A DNA stretch of 64,000 nucleotides, taken from positions 1 to 64,000 of the forward strand of contig JAOMBK010000001.1 of the NCBI GenBank assembly GCA_028344535.1. The letters are read 5' to 3'. A program made the translations under genes and the position numbers. Positions 51,019 through 62,874 of the stretch are shown in pieces; position 1 is the first letter of the stretch, and every line of letters begins with the position of its first letter. Below the pieces are notes generated by a model. The model was not told the origin of the DNA. It ran no database searches and saw only the letters and a program-made list of their open reading frames with translations. Origin of the DNA: Pseudomonadota bacterium (lineage in GTDB: Bacteria; Pseudomonadota; Gammaproteobacteria; Magnimaribacterales; D2472).

Positions 51019-54000
51019 CTAATTGATTTCTTGAAGAGAATTATAAATCCAACGATCTGAATTAGTGCTCATTGCTTCTAAGAGTGCAAAAGCGCCAAAA
51101 ACTGTTGTGACACAGAATAATTTATTTTGTAATGCTGTTCTCCTTATAGACGCAGAATCCTCAATTGACTGACGTCCTTCAGTAGTATTAATTAATAAAT
51201 TTACTCTGTTATTTAAAAGCTCATCAACAATATGAGGCCTGCCCTCGTTTACTTTATTAATAATTTCAACATCGTAGCCAAGCTCTTTTATAGCATTGGC
51301 GGTTCCCTTGGTTGCAATCAATGAAAACCCTTGCTCAAGAAGTAATGGAAGCAAATTAGATAAATATTTTTTATCAGATTTTTTAACGCTTATGAATGCT
51401 AAGCCTGAATCAGGAAAAATTTTATTTGCTGCTCTTTGAGCTTTTGCATATGCTTCCCCGAAACTTGAACCAATGCCCATAACTTCTCCAGTAGATTTCA
51501 TTTCTGGGCCTAGAATAGGATCAACAGTAGGAAATTTATCAAATGGCAAAACAGCTTCTTTTACAAAAAAATAATTTTTAGGTAGATCATTAGAAAAACC
51601 TATATCTTTTAATGTTTTTCCAACCATTGTTTTTGTAGCAGACTTAACCAATGATTCTCCCAGACACTTCGAAATAAATGGAACAGTTCTTGAAGCTCTA
51701 GGATTTACCTCGATAATAAAAACATTTTCATCTTGAACAGCAAATTGAATATTCATCAATCCAATAACATTTAACTCTTCGGCAATCTTCTTTGCTTGAT
51801 TTTCAATTTCTTCAATCACTTTGTTAGAAAGGCTGTAGGGTGGCAAGGAACATGCAGAATCCCCAGAGTGGATTCCAGCTTGTTCAATATGTTGCAAAAT
51901 GCCTCCAATTTCAATATCGCTGCCATCAGAAATAACGTCTACATCAACTTCTATTGCATCAGTTAAATACCCGTCAAGTAAAATTGGTTTTTTGTCTGAG
52001 ACTTCTACAGCTTCTTTTAAATACTTTTCAAGCTCAACCTGTGTATGAACAAGCTCCATAGCCCTTCCTCCAAGTACATACGAAGGCCTAACAACTATTG
52101 GAAATCCTATTTCTTCAGATGCCTTAACAGCTTCTTGAAGATTCTTCACAGTACTATTGGGGGGTTGCTTCAGATTTAGTTGGTTGGCAAAAGATTGAAA
52201 TCTTTCCCTATCCTCTGATCTATCAATAGCATCTACATCTGTTCCGAGAATTGTTACATTATTTGATAATAAGACTTCGGAAAGTTTTAAAGGCGTCTGT
52301 CCGCCAAATTGAATAATCACTCCCTCAGGTTTTTCTATATCAATTATATCTAAGACTTTTTCTTCTGTGATTGGTTCAAAATATAATCTATTAGAAGTGT
52401 CGTAATCTGTTGAAACAGTCTCAGGGTTGCAGTTAATCATTATAGATTCATAGCCCTCTTCTTGAAGCGCAAATGAGGCATGAACACAACAATAGTCAAA
52501 TTCTATACCCTGCCCAATTCTATTTGGACCGCTGCCCAAAACAATAACTTTTTTATTTTTTGTTGGACGAGATTCACACTCACCTTCATAGGCTGAATAC
52601 ATGTATGCAGTTTCCGTAGCAAATTCAGCAGCACAAGTATCTACTCTCTTAAAAGCAGGTATAACTCCTAGTTTCTTTCTTAGGTTTCTAACATCTTGAG
52701 AAGTAGATCTAGTTAATTTAGCAATTCTATGATCAGCAAAACCTTTTTGTTTGAGATTAAGCATTTTATCAAAATCTATATTCTGAAGTTTCATATCCTG
52801 AAGGATATTTTCCTCGTCAATTAAATCTATTATTTGATGCAGAAACCAAAAATCCATTCCTGTTAATTGGTTGATTTGATCTACATTCCAGCCCAGCCTT
52901 ATTGCCTCTGCAACATATAAAATTCTTCTAGAGCCTGGAAAAGTAAGTTGATAGCGGAGGGTTTCATGTTGATCAGAGGAGTTGTCTAAGATACTTTCGA
53001 AACCATGCAAGTCTTCTTCTAAGCTTTGAAGGGCTTTTTGAAGGGATTCTTGAAAAGTCCTTCCGATACCCATTACTTCGCCAACAGATTTCATTTGAGT
53101 TGTAAGCCTGTCATTTGCCTGGGGAAACTTTTCAAAAGCAAACTTTGGAATTTTCGTAACTATATAATCGATAGATGGTTCAAATGATGCAGGCGTTAAG
53201 CCATTTGTAATATCATTTTGCAATTCATCCAATGTAAACCCAATAGATAACAACGCAGCAACTTTGGCAATTGGAAAACCGGTTGCTTTGGAAGCCAAGG
53301 CAGATGAACGGCTCACTCTAGGATTCATCTCAATTACAACGACTCGCCCATTTTCAGGATTAATACCAAACTGAACATTGCTTCCTCCAGTCTCAACCCC
53401 AATTTCTCTTAGAATTTTGAATGATTGGTCACGTAAAATTTGATATTCTTTATCCGTTAATGTCTGAGCTGGCGCAACTGTGATTGAATCACCAGTATGC
53501 ACTCCCATTGGATCAAGGTTTTCTATCGAGCATATGATGATGCAATTATCATTTTTGTCTCTTACAACCTCTAACTCATATTCTTTCCAGCCAAGCAACG
53601 ATTCATCAATCAATAACTCAGTTGTTGGAGAGAGGTCTAGACCTTTTTCACAAATTTCCTTAAATTCCTGAATGTTATAAGCAACCCCTCCTCCCGAACC
53701 ACCCAAGGTAAAAGAGGGACGAATAATGCAGGGAAATCCAAGATCTTCTTGGGCTGTAAAAGCTTCCTCCATTGAATGTGCAATTCCTGATCTAGGCGTT
53801 TCAATCCCAATGCCTTTCATGGTTTGATCAAAGAGTTCTCTATCTTCTGCCTTATCTATAGCCTCTCTTGATGCGCCAATTAGCTCAACATTATATTTTT
53901 TCAATACACCTTCTTTTGCTAATGTTAACGCTGTGTTGAGACCTGTTTGACCTCCCATGGTTGGCAATAATGCATCGGGACGTTCTTTATCAATTATTTT

Positions 54001-54225
54001 TTCAATTGATTTCCAGTGAATCGGTTCAATGTATGTAGCGTCAGCAAGCAATGGATCAGTCATAATTGTTGCAGGATTAGAGTTGACCAAGATGACCCTT
54101 AAACCTTCTGCCTTAAGAGCTTTGCAAGCTTGGGCTCCAGAATAATCAAATTCACAAGCTTGGCCTATAATTATGGGTCCCGCACCAATAATCAGCACAG
54201 ATTTAATATCAGTTCTTTTTGGCAT
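51019..54225 (-). CDS. carB: Carbamoyl-phosphate synthase large subunit
   Basis: [41 protein letters not shown]; duplicated ATP-grasp halves; ORF-track start is 9 nt upstream. Confidence 0.98.
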   Translation of the reverse strand: MPKRTDIKSVLIIGAGPIIIGQACEFDYSGAQACKALKAEGLRVILVNSNPATIMTDPLLADATYIEPIHWKSIEKIIDKERPDALLPTMGGQTGLNTALTLAKEGVLKKYNVELIGASREAIDKAEDRELFDQTMKGIGIETPRSGIAHSMEEAFTAQEDLGFPCIIRPSFTLGGSGGGVAYNIQEFKEICEKGLDLSPTTELLIDESLLGWKEYELEVVRDKNDNCIIICSIENLDPMGVHTGDSITVAPAQTLTDKEYQILRDQSFKILREIGVETGGSNVQFGINPENGRVVVIEMNPRVSRSSALASKATGFPIAKVAALLSIGFTLDELQNDITNGLTPASFEPSIDYIVTKIPKFAFEKFPQANDRLTTQMKSVGEVMGIGRTFQESLQKALQSLEEDLHGFESILDNSSDQHETLRYQLTFPGSRRILYVAEAIRLGWNVDQINQLTGMDFWFLHQIIDLIDEENILQDMKLQNIDFDKMLNLKQKGFADHRIAKLTRSTSQDVRNLRKKLGVIPAFKRVDTCAAEFATETAYMYSAYEGECESRPTKNKKVIVLGSGPNRIGQGIEFDYCCVHASFALQEEGYESIMINCNPETVSTDYDTSNRLYFEPITEEKVLDIIDIEKPEGVIIQFGGQTPLKLSEVLLSNNVTILGTDVDAIDRSEDRERFQSFANQLNLKQPPNSTVKNLQEAVKASEEIGFPIVVRPSYVLGGRAMELVHTQVELEKYLKEAVEVSDKKPILLDGYLTDAIEVDVDVISDGSDIEIGGILQHIEQAGIHSGDSACSLPPYSLSNKVIEEIENQAKKIAEELNVIGLMNIQFAVQDENVFIIEVNPRASRTVPFISKCLGESLVKSATKTMVGKTLKDIGFSNDLPKNYFFVKEAVLPFDKFPTVDPILGPEMKSTGEVMGIGSSFGEAYAKAQRAANKIFPDSGLAFISVKKSDKKYLSNLLPLLLEQGFSLIATKGTANAIKELGYDVEIINKVNEGRPHIVDELLNNRVNLLINTTEGRQSIEDSASIRRTALQNKLFCVTTVFGAFALLEAMSTNSDRWIYNSLQEIN

Positions 54226-55333
54226 TGCTCTCAATCATTAAATTAAATTTTGAAAATAGCTCTTCTAACTCATGAGGTCCAGGACTAGCCTCTGGATGCC
54301 CCTGAAAACTAAATGCAGGCTTGTCTTTAAAAGCAATGCCTTGCAAGCTTTGATCAAATAAAGAGATATGAGTAGGCTCAATATTTTCAGGCAGGCTGGA
54401 TAACTCAACTGCAAAACCATGATTTTGACTAGTGATATAAACTACTTTAGAAGCTAAATCTTGTACTGGATGATTCGCGCCATGATGACCAAACTTCATC
54501 TTATATGTTTTGCATCCACCTGAGAGAGCAAGTAGCTGATGGCCCAAACATATTCCAAAAATTGGGATTTTAATATTAAGCAGTTGCTGGATTAATTCGA
54601 TTGCATAATTACAGGGCTCAGGATCTCCAGGCCCATTGGATAAAAATACCCCATCTGGCTGAAGCCTCATCAGATCCTCAAAACTGATTTGAGCATTTAC
54701 AACTTGTACTTTTCCTACATGCTTTCTTAAAAGCCTTAGAATATTTTTCTTTACACCAAAATCAATTGCAACGATTAGTTTTTCATTTTTGACATCTTGG
54801 TAATTTGGCCAGGTCCCCTCATCCCAAGAGAACGAGTGTTTAGTTGATACCTCCTTTGCAAGATCAAGGCCTTCCAATCCACCAAATTGATTCAAAGCTT
54901 CTTTGGCTGATGACAAAGAGCCTCTTTCTCCAGGAGCGATGCATGCTTTTAGAGACCCATGATCTCTTAACTTTGATGTCAGTGCCCTGGTATCAATATT
55001 TGAGATTCCGATTGTTCTCTTTGATAATAGGAAACTCTCAAGAGATTGTGTTGCACGCCAGTTACTATAATGATTTGGTAAATCTTTAATCACAATTCCA
55101 GAAGCAAAAATGCTATCAGATTCATTATCTTCATCATTAATACCAGTATTTCCTATGTGAGGATGGGTAAAAGCTATGATTTGTTTTGCATATGATGGAT
55201 CAGTGATAATCTCTTGATAGCCTGACATAGAAGTATTAAAGACAATTTCACCAACTGATGGCTCCATCGCACCAAATCCAACCCCCTCAATGACAGAACC
55301 ATCTTCAAGAATTAAAATGGCTGGAAAAGACAT
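54209..55333 (-). CDS. carA: Carbamoyl-phosphate synthase small subunit
   Basis: [26 protein letters not shown]. Confidence 0.97.
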   Translation of the reverse strand: MSFPAILILEDGSVIEGVGFGAMEPSVGEIVFNTSMSGYQEIITDPSYAKQIIAFTHPHIGNTGINDEDNESDSIFASGIVIKDLPNHYSNWRATQSLESFLLSKRTIGISNIDTRALTSKLRDHGSLKACIAPGERGSLSSAKEALNQFGGLEGLDLAKEVSTKHSFSWDEGTWPNYQDVKNEKLIVAIDFGVKKNILRLLRKHVGKVQVVNAQISFEDLMRLQPDGVFLSNGPGDPEPCNYAIELIQQLLNIKIPIFGICLGHQLLALSGGCKTYKMKFGHHGANHPVQDLASKVVYITSQNHGFAVELSSLPENIEPTHISLFDQSLQGIAFKDKPAFSFQGHPEASPGPHELEELFSKFNLMIESNAKKN

Positions 55334-55473
55334 TAATGAATTTCCTCAAAAAGGGTAAAAAAGATAGAAAAAAATTGTGAAAATTGAGGATTTAATGAGC
55401 TAAAATTGTGCGCTGGCATTAAAAGGGTACTTTATATTGATAAGTCCTTAACGTCCATCAAATTTTAAAAAAA

Positions 55474-56244
55474 ATGAAGATAAATTTAAAAAATCAAGAA
55501 CAAATATCTCAGATGAGAATTGCTGGCCAATTAGCAGCTGAAGTATTGGAAATGATTACCCCATTTGTAGTACCTGGAGTCAGCACTGAAGACTTAGATA
55601 AAAGGTGTTATGACTTTATTGTTCATGAGCAAAAAGCCATCCCTGCAAATGTTGGTTATAACGGCTTTGAAAAAACAATCTGCTCAAGTGTCAATCAAGT
55701 AATCTGCCATGGAATACCTTCAGATAAAAAAATACTTAAAGATGGAGACATTTTAAACATTGATGTAACAGTCATTCGAGATGGATGGCATGGCGACACC
55801 TCTAAAATGTTCTTGGTTGGGAAGACCCAGCCTCACAATGAAAGACTAGTCAAAGTTACTCAAGAGTGTCTGTATAAAGCAATAGATATTGTAAAACCTG
55901 GAGCTCATTTAGGTGACATAGGCGCAGTTATTCAAGAACATGCAGAAAAAAATCATTATTCAGTGGTGGAGGATTATTGCGGCCACGGGATTGGGCAAGT
56001 TTATCATGAAGAACCCCAAGTTCTGCATTATGGCAAAACTGGCAGAGGCCTCGAAATCAAAGAAGGTATGTGTTTTACAATAGAGCCTATGATCAATCAA
56101 GGATCAAAATATACCAAACTCCTAAGTGATGGATGGACTGTAGAAACAAAAGATGGAAGAAATTCTGCGCAATGGGAACACACTCTTGCGGTTACTGCAT
56201 CTGGCGTAGAGGTTCTAACTAAACGCAGTGACGAATCCTTTTGA
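55474..56244 (+). CDS. map: Type I methionine aminopeptidase
   Basis: GHGIGQVYHEEPQVLHYG; CFTIEPMI. Confidence 0.97.
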   Translation: MKINLKNQEQISQMRIAGQLAAEVLEMITPFVVPGVSTEDLDKRCYDFIVHEQKAIPANVGYNGFEKTICSSVNQVICHGIPSDKKILKDGDILNIDVTVIRDGWHGDTSKMFLVGKTQPHNERLVKVTQECLYKAIDIVKPGAHLGDIGAVIQEHAEKNHYSVVEDYCGHGIGQVYHEEPQVLHYGKTGRGLEIKEGMCFTIEPMINQGSKYTKLLSDGWTVETKDGRNSAQWEHTLAVTASGVEVLTKRSDESF

Positions 56245-58757
56245 GCAGCTCATTAGAAAGCATTAATCTCGATTTTAATAAAAGTTTTCACACTGTATTC
56301 AAAAAACCTGAATTGATTCAGTCCTACCTCACCAAGAGATCAAATAAATTTGATGAGATTATTAGAAAAGAATTCACAAGAAGAGAGCTTAATACAGACT
56401 TTGCCTTAGTCGCACTTGGAGGCTATGGAAGAAAAGAACTCTTTCCCTCGTCAGATATTGATCTCTCCATTATTCAATTCAATCCTAAGACAAAAAAGAT
56501 TGAAGATATTAAAGATTTCATTGGGTGGCTTTGGACTCTCAAAGTAAAGGTTGGACATTCAGTTCGAACAGTGAAAGACATTGAAAATATAACCAAATCT
56601 GATCTCAAAGAATTTACTTCATATCTTTCTCATAGAATTATTTTCTGCAACAAAGATAAGGTTGCTAGCCTAAGCCGTGATTTAAAAAAAATATCAAAAA
56701 AATGGAATAAAACTAAATTTTTTAAGGCTAAACGACTAGAACAATATCATAGATTTCAATCTTTTGACTCTACCGAATTTAGTCTTGAGCCAGACCTTAA
56801 AGAGTCTCCAGGTTGCTTACGTGATTTTCAAACTGCTTTATGGATTTTAGAGCATTGCTTTGAATTAAAAAAATTACAAGATTGCGCAACTGCTAAACTT
56901 TTCTCAAAAGCTGAGATAACGAGCATCAATCAATCCTATGCTCTTATTAAAACTCTGAGATTTTTTCTTAATCTTCATAGTAGCTCAAATCGCATTAGCT
57001 TTGAGAATCAGCTGTTGCTTGCTAAAAAATCAAAACTTAAAGCATCTAAAAAGTCTTCTGCTGTTGAGAAATTCATGAGAACTTTTTTCCTACATGCATC
57101 AAACCTATCTGATTTTAATGAGCTTGTTTTTCAGGCATACGATGATCAATTAACTATGCTGAAAAGACCCTATACAAAAAACTATTACATATTCAAAGAT
57201 CGAATGGGGATTGCTGATAGCGTAGATCTGGTAAAAAGACCTGAGTTAATTTTGGATAGCTTGATCCAGGTTGGAAAACTTAAAAAAATTAATGGGCTAG
57301 ATTTTAAATCCATTAGAAAGATCCAAGAGTCTTTACCCAAGATTGATGGTAACTACTTTTTATTACCTGAAACAGGCTCTCAATTCCTTCAAATACTTAG
57401 ATCAACCACAAATCTTTCGACAATTCTTAAAAAACTTAAGCAGCTAGGCTTGATGAGATTGCTCATTCCAGAGTTTGGAGAAATTGAAGGCCAAATGCAG
57501 TTTGATATGTTTCATGTATACACCGTTGATGAGCACACTTTCAAGGTTGTGAGAAACATGAGACAAATGCAAATTGGAAAAATTGATCCTTCAATGAAGA
57601 TTGAACATGAATTGATCAATAAGCTACCTAAAATTGAACTTTTATATCTTGCTGGAATTTTTCATGATCTAGGAAAAGGTAAAGGCGGAGATCATTCTGA
57701 AATAGGAGAAAAGATAGTCGAGAAATTTTGTAAAAGATTAAATTTTTCTATTCATGATACTGAGCTACTATCTTGGCTTGTTAAAAATCATTTAATCATG
57801 TCATCCATATCGCAAAAGACTGATGTTCATGACCCTGAAACGATTAAGAATTTTACTAAAAATGTAAATACCTTGGAAAAGCTAAATTATATTTATATGC
57901 TTACTATCAATGACATAAGAGGCACTAATCCAACCTTGTGGAACTCTTGGAAACATGACTTATTGAAGCAACTCTTTATGTCCTCTAGAAGAAAACTAAA
58001 TCTTGAGGAAGTGCAATCTAATAAATCAATTGTTGCTGAAAGAAAGCTTGCATCAATTAATGTTATCAAAAAAGGGCATGAAATTTTGAATGAGGTATGG
58101 GATCAATTGCCAGATGCTTATTTCTCAAAATATCAACTAGAACAACTATCAAACCAAGCAAAAACTGTTGCTGCTTCCAAAAGAAAAACATCCATTTTTA
58201 TAAGAAGCAGAAAAAATCTAATTGAAATATTTATCTTCACTCCGAATCAAGCTGGTCTATTTTTAAAAACTATTAGAAGCTTTGAGCAGCTTTCACTAGA
58301 AACTATAGATTCAGATATTTATACAACCAATGATGGGAAATATGCCATGAATACTTTTATATGTAGGCATAAAATCCTTGGAGGCAATTTGCTTCAAAGG
58401 GATATTCAAAATATTGAACAAAAAATTATAAACGCAATCTCCTCTGAAGATTTCAAGGCAACCAGCAAGTTAAAAACAAGATATAAAAAAGTGTTTGAGC
58501 ACCCTACCAGAGTGCATATATCCCCTACAAATAATAGAGATGCAAGTTTGGTCACGCTAGAAACCTTAGACCAGCCTCATTTGCTATCTAAAGTTGCAAA
58601 CATCTTCCTTGATCATGGTATTAGTATTGACTCAGCTAGAATTACGACCCTTGGTGAAAAAGTAGAAGATAATTTCAGAGTAATTGATGAAAAAACAAAA
58701 TCATCCATTTCGCAAAACAAAACTAATCAACTACAAAAGAAACTAAAGAACCTTTAA
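56241..58757 (+). CDS. glnD: Bifunctional uridylyltransferase/uridylyl-removing enzyme GlnD
   Basis: NT domain ALGGYGRKELFPSSDIDLSI, HD motif FHDLGKGKGGDHSEIG, C-terminal ACT; TTG start in TTGA overlap with map. Confidence 0.93.
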   Translation: MSSSLESINLDFNKSFHTVFKKPELIQSYLTKRSNKFDEIIRKEFTRRELNTDFALVALGGYGRKELFPSSDIDLSIIQFNPKTKKIEDIKDFIGWLWTLKVKVGHSVRTVKDIENITKSDLKEFTSYLSHRIIFCNKDKVASLSRDLKKISKKWNKTKFFKAKRLEQYHRFQSFDSTEFSLEPDLKESPGCLRDFQTALWILEHCFELKKLQDCATAKLFSKAEITSINQSYALIKTLRFFLNLHSSSNRISFENQLLLAKKSKLKASKKSSAVEKFMRTFFLHASNLSDFNELVFQAYDDQLTMLKRPYTKNYYIFKDRMGIADSVDLVKRPELILDSLIQVGKLKKINGLDFKSIRKIQESLPKIDGNYFLLPETGSQFLQILRSTTNLSTILKKLKQLGLMRLLIPEFGEIEGQMQFDMFHVYTVDEHTFKVVRNMRQMQIGKIDPSMKIEHELINKLPKIELLYLAGIFHDLGKGKGGDHSEIGEKIVEKFCKRLNFSIHDTELLSWLVKNHLIMSSISQKTDVHDPETIKNFTKNVNTLEKLNYIYMLTINDIRGTNPTLWNSWKHDLLKQLFMSSRRKLNLEEVQSNKSIVAERKLASINVIKKGHEILNEVWDQLPDAYFSKYQLEQLSNQAKTVAASKRKTSIFIRSRKNLIEIFIFTPNQAGLFLKTIRSFEQLSLETIDSDIYTTNDGKYAMNTFICRHKILGGNLLQRDIQNIEQKIINAISSEDFKATSKLKTRYKKVFEHPTRVHISPTNNRDASLVTLETLDQPHLLSKVANIFLDHGISIDSARITTLGEKVEDNFRVIDEKTKSSISQNKTNQLQKKLKNL

Positions 58758-58795
58758 GCACTTCAATAAAGATTAAGACTGCCTATAATAACCGT

Positions 58796-59803
58796 ATGAA
58801 AAATTTCCCATTAATTGGCCTTGGTATTGCAACTGTGGGCGCCTCTGGTAAGACATTAGATACCTTTTTTCCATGCATTAGTTTTAAAGATAATGAAGAT
58901 GAATTCAGTCACCACTATGAGATATGGAATGCCTTGATGGCAGAGAATGTTACTGAGATAAAAGATGTAGACCAACTTAATCTTCAGAATGAAATTTTAA
59001 ATGATGTAATTAGCAACCTTGATCAAGGTAAAACTTTAATTTTATGCAGAATTTTAGAAAATAAACCCATTGAAACTGTTGAGGAAGCATACTTAAAATT
59101 GCACCTAATTTCTTACAAGCACTTTGTACCCAATTCATTAAATCTTGAAAACTTATTCGACTCTCTTCAAAATGTTGCATGGACGAGTCATGGACCAATT
59201 GAACTTGATGATATTGATAAAAGAATTCTTTTATCACACAAAAATAATGAGTCACTTGAAATCAAATCAGTCGACAAATTTCCTTGTTTAACAGATTATA
59301 TTATTCCGCCCAGTGTCCGTATTGGAGATGCCAGCAGAGTTAGGCTTGGCGCCTATCTGAGTGAAGGGACAACAGTTATGCATGAAGGCTTTGTAAATTT
59401 TAATGCTGGAACGCTTGGACCAGCAATGATAGAAGGAAGAATCTCTGCAGGTGTTGTCGTAGGTAAAAACTCAGATTTGGGAGGTGGCTGTAGCACTATG
59501 GGAACTCTGTCAGGAGGCAATGATGTAAAAATATCTATTGGTGAAAACTGTCTTCTAGGAGCAAATTCTGGTCTTGGCATTCCACTGGGGGATAATTGCA
59601 TTATTGAAGCAGGTCTTTATATTACTGGGGGATCAAAAATTACAACTTATAATTCTAATAATGAAAAAGTATCAGTAGTCAAAGCTTCAGAACTTTCAGG
59701 ATGCAATAATTTGTTATTTATTAGGAATTCTCAAAGTGGTGCTATTGAAGCAAAAATTAATCCTAAATCAGTAGCATTAAATAAAACTCTTCATAAAAAT
59801 TAA
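58796..59803 (+). CDS. dapD: 2,3,4,5-tetrahydropyridine-2,6-dicarboxylate N-succinyltransferase
   Basis: Left-handed beta-helix hexapeptides, EGRISAGVVVGKNSDLGGGCSTMGTLSGG; next to dapE. Confidence 0.92.
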   Translation: MKNFPLIGLGIATVGASGKTLDTFFPCISFKDNEDEFSHHYEIWNALMAENVTEIKDVDQLNLQNEILNDVISNLDQGKTLILCRILENKPIETVEEAYLKLHLISYKHFVPNSLNLENLFDSLQNVAWTSHGPIELDDIDKRILLSHKNNESLEIKSVDKFPCLTDYIIPPSVRIGDASRVRLGAYLSEGTTVMHEGFVNFNAGTLGPAMIEGRISAGVVVGKNSDLGGGCSTMGTLSGGNDVKISIGENCLLGANSGLGIPLGDNCIIEAGLYITGGSKITTYNSNNEKVSVVKASELSGCNNLLFIRNSQSGAIEAKINPKSVALNKTLHKN

Positions 59804-59809
59804 TAACTT

Positions 59810-60946
59810 ATGTCTGCACTAGAACTAGCCCAATCACTTATAAAAATAAAGTCCATTTCCCCAGAAGACGGAGGTTGTTTTGACTTGATAGAGGCTGAGT
59901 TAATTCCTCTGGGTTTTCAAATAGAGAAAATACCTGAGCTAAATTGTGAAACGCTATTAGCTAAATATGGAGATTCAGGAAAGGTATTTTGCTATCTTGG
60001 ACATACTGATGTTGTTCCCTCTGGTCCAGAAGAGGAATGGACTTCACATCCCTTTGAGGCAAATATTGTAGATGGCGAGTTAATAGGCAGAGGAGCAGCA
60101 GATATGAAAAGTAGCGTTGCAGTCTTTATTGAATCAATAAAAAAATTTTTGGCTGATAATCCGAACCCTAATTTTCAAATCTGGGTTATGTTAACCAGCA
60201 ATGAAGAAGGCGAACCAGCTGATGGGAAAATCAATACTTTGATTGACTCATTGACTGATCAGAATCAATTTATTGATTACTGCCTAGTTGGTGAAGCAAG
60301 CTCTTCTGACAGTGTTGGAGATGTCTTGAGAGTTGGCCGCAGAGGATCTTTAAGTGGCAAGCTAAAACTAATCGGCAAACAGGGACATGTTGCATATCCT
60401 CACAAAGTTTTAAGCCCTATTTTAGAGGTAGGACCTATTATTAATGAACTCAACCAAATTACCTGGGATGAAGGCAATGAGCACTTTGATCCAACATCAT
60501 TTCAAATTTCAAATATTGATTCTGGGACTGGAGCCACAAATGTTGTTCCTGGGCATTTAAACATGCTTTTTAACTTTAGGTTCTCTCCAGAATCGAGTCA
60601 GGAATCTCTCAAAGAAAGATTGATTCAAGTTTTAGAAAAATCAAAATGTTCCTTTGAAATAGATTGGACTTTAAACGCTCAGCCATATTTAACAAAGAAA
60701 ACTGAGCTGCTATCTATTATTCAAACGGCCTTAAAAAAGATCAATGGCAAAGAAGCAGTCATCGATAATGGTGGAGGAACATCTGATGGAAGATGGGTTT
60801 CTCCATCGGGATCAGAGGTTATTGAGCTCGGGCCAAGAAATCAAACTATTCACAAAATAGATGAGAAAATCTCTTTAGAAGACTTGGCATTGCTGCAAGA
60901 AATTTACCAACAGATTCTTGTTGAAACTAATAATCAAGCCAGCTAA
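59810..60946 (+). CDS. dapE: Succinyl-diaminopimelate desuccinylase
   Basis: YLGHTDVVPSGPEEEWTSHPFE; GRGAADMKSSVA; SNEEGEP. Confidence 0.96.
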   Translation: MSALELAQSLIKIKSISPEDGGCFDLIEAELIPLGFQIEKIPELNCETLLAKYGDSGKVFCYLGHTDVVPSGPEEEWTSHPFEANIVDGELIGRGAADMKSSVAVFIESIKKFLADNPNPNFQIWVMLTSNEEGEPADGKINTLIDSLTDQNQFIDYCLVGEASSSDSVGDVLRVGRRGSLSGKLKLIGKQGHVAYPHKVLSPILEVGPIINELNQITWDEGNEHFDPTSFQISNIDSGTGATNVVPGHLNMLFNFRFSPESSQESLKERLIQVLEKSKCSFEIDWTLNAQPYLTKKTELLSIIQTALKKINGKEAVIDNGGGTSDGRWVSPSGSEVIELGPRNQTIHKIDEKISLEDLALLQEIYQQILVETNNQAS

Positions 60947-60952
60947 AAATGT

Positions 60953-62419
60953 TTAATCTTTTGCTGTCTTTATAACAAAAGATAGAGCAATTAACGCAAC
61001 AGCAATGACTAGATAATACTGAATCATAAATTCAAAAACTGGTGATATAGTCTCAAGCCCTCCATCTAAAGCCTCTCCTCCAAGCAATCCCGCAAGGACG
61101 CCTCCAATTGCACTAGCTAAGAACCATAAACCAAACATCTGACCCATGTAACGCTTAGGACCATAGCGAGAGAATGCGGATAAGCCAATTGGTGACAAGG
61201 CTAATTCACCCCATGTTTGAAATAGGTAAGTCAAAAGAAGCCATTGCATTCCTACAGGAGATGCTTCAATAGCTATGTTGACAGCAACAATCATTACAAG
61301 AAAGCTCAATGCCATAAACAAAAGTCCAATCGCAAATTTAATTGGTAATGACGGATCTAAATTTTTTCTAGCTAATTGCGCCCAAATCCCTGCAAAGATT
61401 GGAGCAAATAAAACAACGATTACTGGGTTTGCAAACTGAAGCCATCCAACCGGAATCTTATATCCTGCAATTGATAGATCTGTATAGTCTCTTGCAAAAA
61501 TATTTAATGATCCCGCTGATTGATCAAAGCCCGACCAAAAAGCAGCTGCTCCTATAAAGAGCAGAAATAATAAAATTAAATTTTTTCTTTCATTGGCATT
61601 GAGTCCGGCAAAAAGAAAGAGATAAATAAAATACAAACCAGCAATGATTGTAAGAAAATAAGCAAATTGTTCAGCAAAAAATCTTGGATCAATTGTAAAG
61701 AAACCGAGAAGGCCTGCTCCGATGACCATAAACATTCCTACGAGGGATACTTTTAAATAGTTAGTAAGTTTTTTACGTTTATCATCTGACATTTCGTTTG
61801 GATGCATGCCAGCATCTCCCAATAAATGTCTGTGCTTAATATATTGGATGACGCCAAAAGTCATTCCTATGCCTGCTGCACCAAACCCCCAATGCCATCC
61901 AATCTTTTCACCCAAGTATGAACAAATCAAAAACCCAAGAGTTGAGCCAATGTTGATAGACATATAAAAAATGGTATAGCCAGAGTCTCTCTTATCATCT
62001 TGACCTTCATACAGCTGACCAACAATAGTTGAAATATTTCCTTTAAGAAGACCTGTACCCAAAACAACAAAAATCAAACCCAAGAAAAATGTCTGCTCAA
62101 TAGGAATGGCTAAAGTAAAATGCCCTAAAGCAATAATTAAAGCTCCGATTAATACTGCTTTTTGATGTCCTAAAATATTATCTGCAATCCATCCTCCGGG
62201 GACGACCATAAAATAAACCATCCCAGAATAAATGCCATAAATTGCTTGAGACTCAATTTGTGACCAACCTAGACCCGGATTAAAGCCAGTGACAGCACCT
62301 GTCATATATAAAACTAATAAGGCTCGCATTCCATAATAAGACATGCGCTCCCACATTTCAGTTAAAAATAGTGTTCTTAATCCAATAGGATGCCCAAAAA
62401 AAGTATTACTTGTATTCAT
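60953..62419 (-). CDS. POT/PTR2-family proton-dependent oligopeptide transporter
   Basis: FFGHPIGLRTLFLTEMWERMSYYGMRALLVLYM; 12-14 TM. Confidence 0.95.
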   Translation of the reverse strand: MNTSNTFFGHPIGLRTLFLTEMWERMSYYGMRALLVLYMTGAVTGFNPGLGWSQIESQAIYGIYSGMVYFMVVPGGWIADNILGHQKAVLIGALIIALGHFTLAIPIEQTFFLGLIFVVLGTGLLKGNISTIVGQLYEGQDDKRDSGYTIFYMSINIGSTLGFLICSYLGEKIGWHWGFGAAGIGMTFGVIQYIKHRHLLGDAGMHPNEMSDDKRKKLTNYLKVSLVGMFMVIGAGLLGFFTIDPRFFAEQFAYFLTIIAGLYFIYLFLFAGLNANERKNLILLFLLFIGAAAFWSGFDQSAGSLNIFARDYTDLSIAGYKIPVGWLQFANPVIVVLFAPIFAGIWAQLARKNLDPSLPIKFAIGLLFMALSFLVMIVAVNIAIEASPVGMQWLLLTYLFQTWGELALSPIGLSAFSRYGPKRYMGQMFGLWFLASAIGGVLAGLLGGEALDGGLETISPVFEFMIQYYLVIAVALIALSFVIKTAKD

Positions 62420-62460
62420 ATTATTTGAGTTATGATTTATTGAGATACTATATCAAACTA

Positions 62461-62874
62461 ATGGAAAAAACACCTTACGTTGGCCCCTTTCTAAGGATCA
62501 TATCTTCAGTATATGACTTCTTTTTACTGCTTGGAGTTTGGTTTCTAGTGGGTTCACTGGCCCTGTGGTTGAATGGTGGAGAGATACTGAATCCAGCGCT
62601 TGGAAGTTTATTGGTATTTTTGAGCGGATGGGCCTTTTATGCATTTTTTTGGATGAAGAATGGACAAACACTTGGAATGCAAGTTTGGAAATTTCGAATT
62701 GTTAATACAGATCAGAGTCATGATCGGATCACTTTAAAGCAAACCTTTCTGAGATATTTAGTTAACTGTGGCATGCTGGCACTGCTGGGTATGCCGCTAT
62801 TTCTTATTTATGCAGATTCAAAAAAACTTGCAGTAAATGATATTCTTTCAAAAACTAAATTGGAAAAAATTTGA
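62461..62874 (+). CDS. RDD family membrane protein
   Basis: NGQTLGMQVWKFRIVNTDQ; start chosen at MEKTPYVG rather than ORF-track 62410, which overlaps the divergent transporter. Confidence 0.85.
   Translation: MEKTPYVGPFLRIISSVYDFFLLLGVWFLVGSLALWLNGGEILNPALGSLLVFLSGWAFYAFFWMKNGQTLGMQVWKFRIVNTDQSHDRITLKQTFLRYLVNCGMLALLGMPLFLIYADSKKLAVNDILSKTKLEKI

Noticed and set aside
55334-55473. ArgR/PurR-type operator between carA and map
   Set aside because: No match to an ARG-box pair or PUR box that I could defend.
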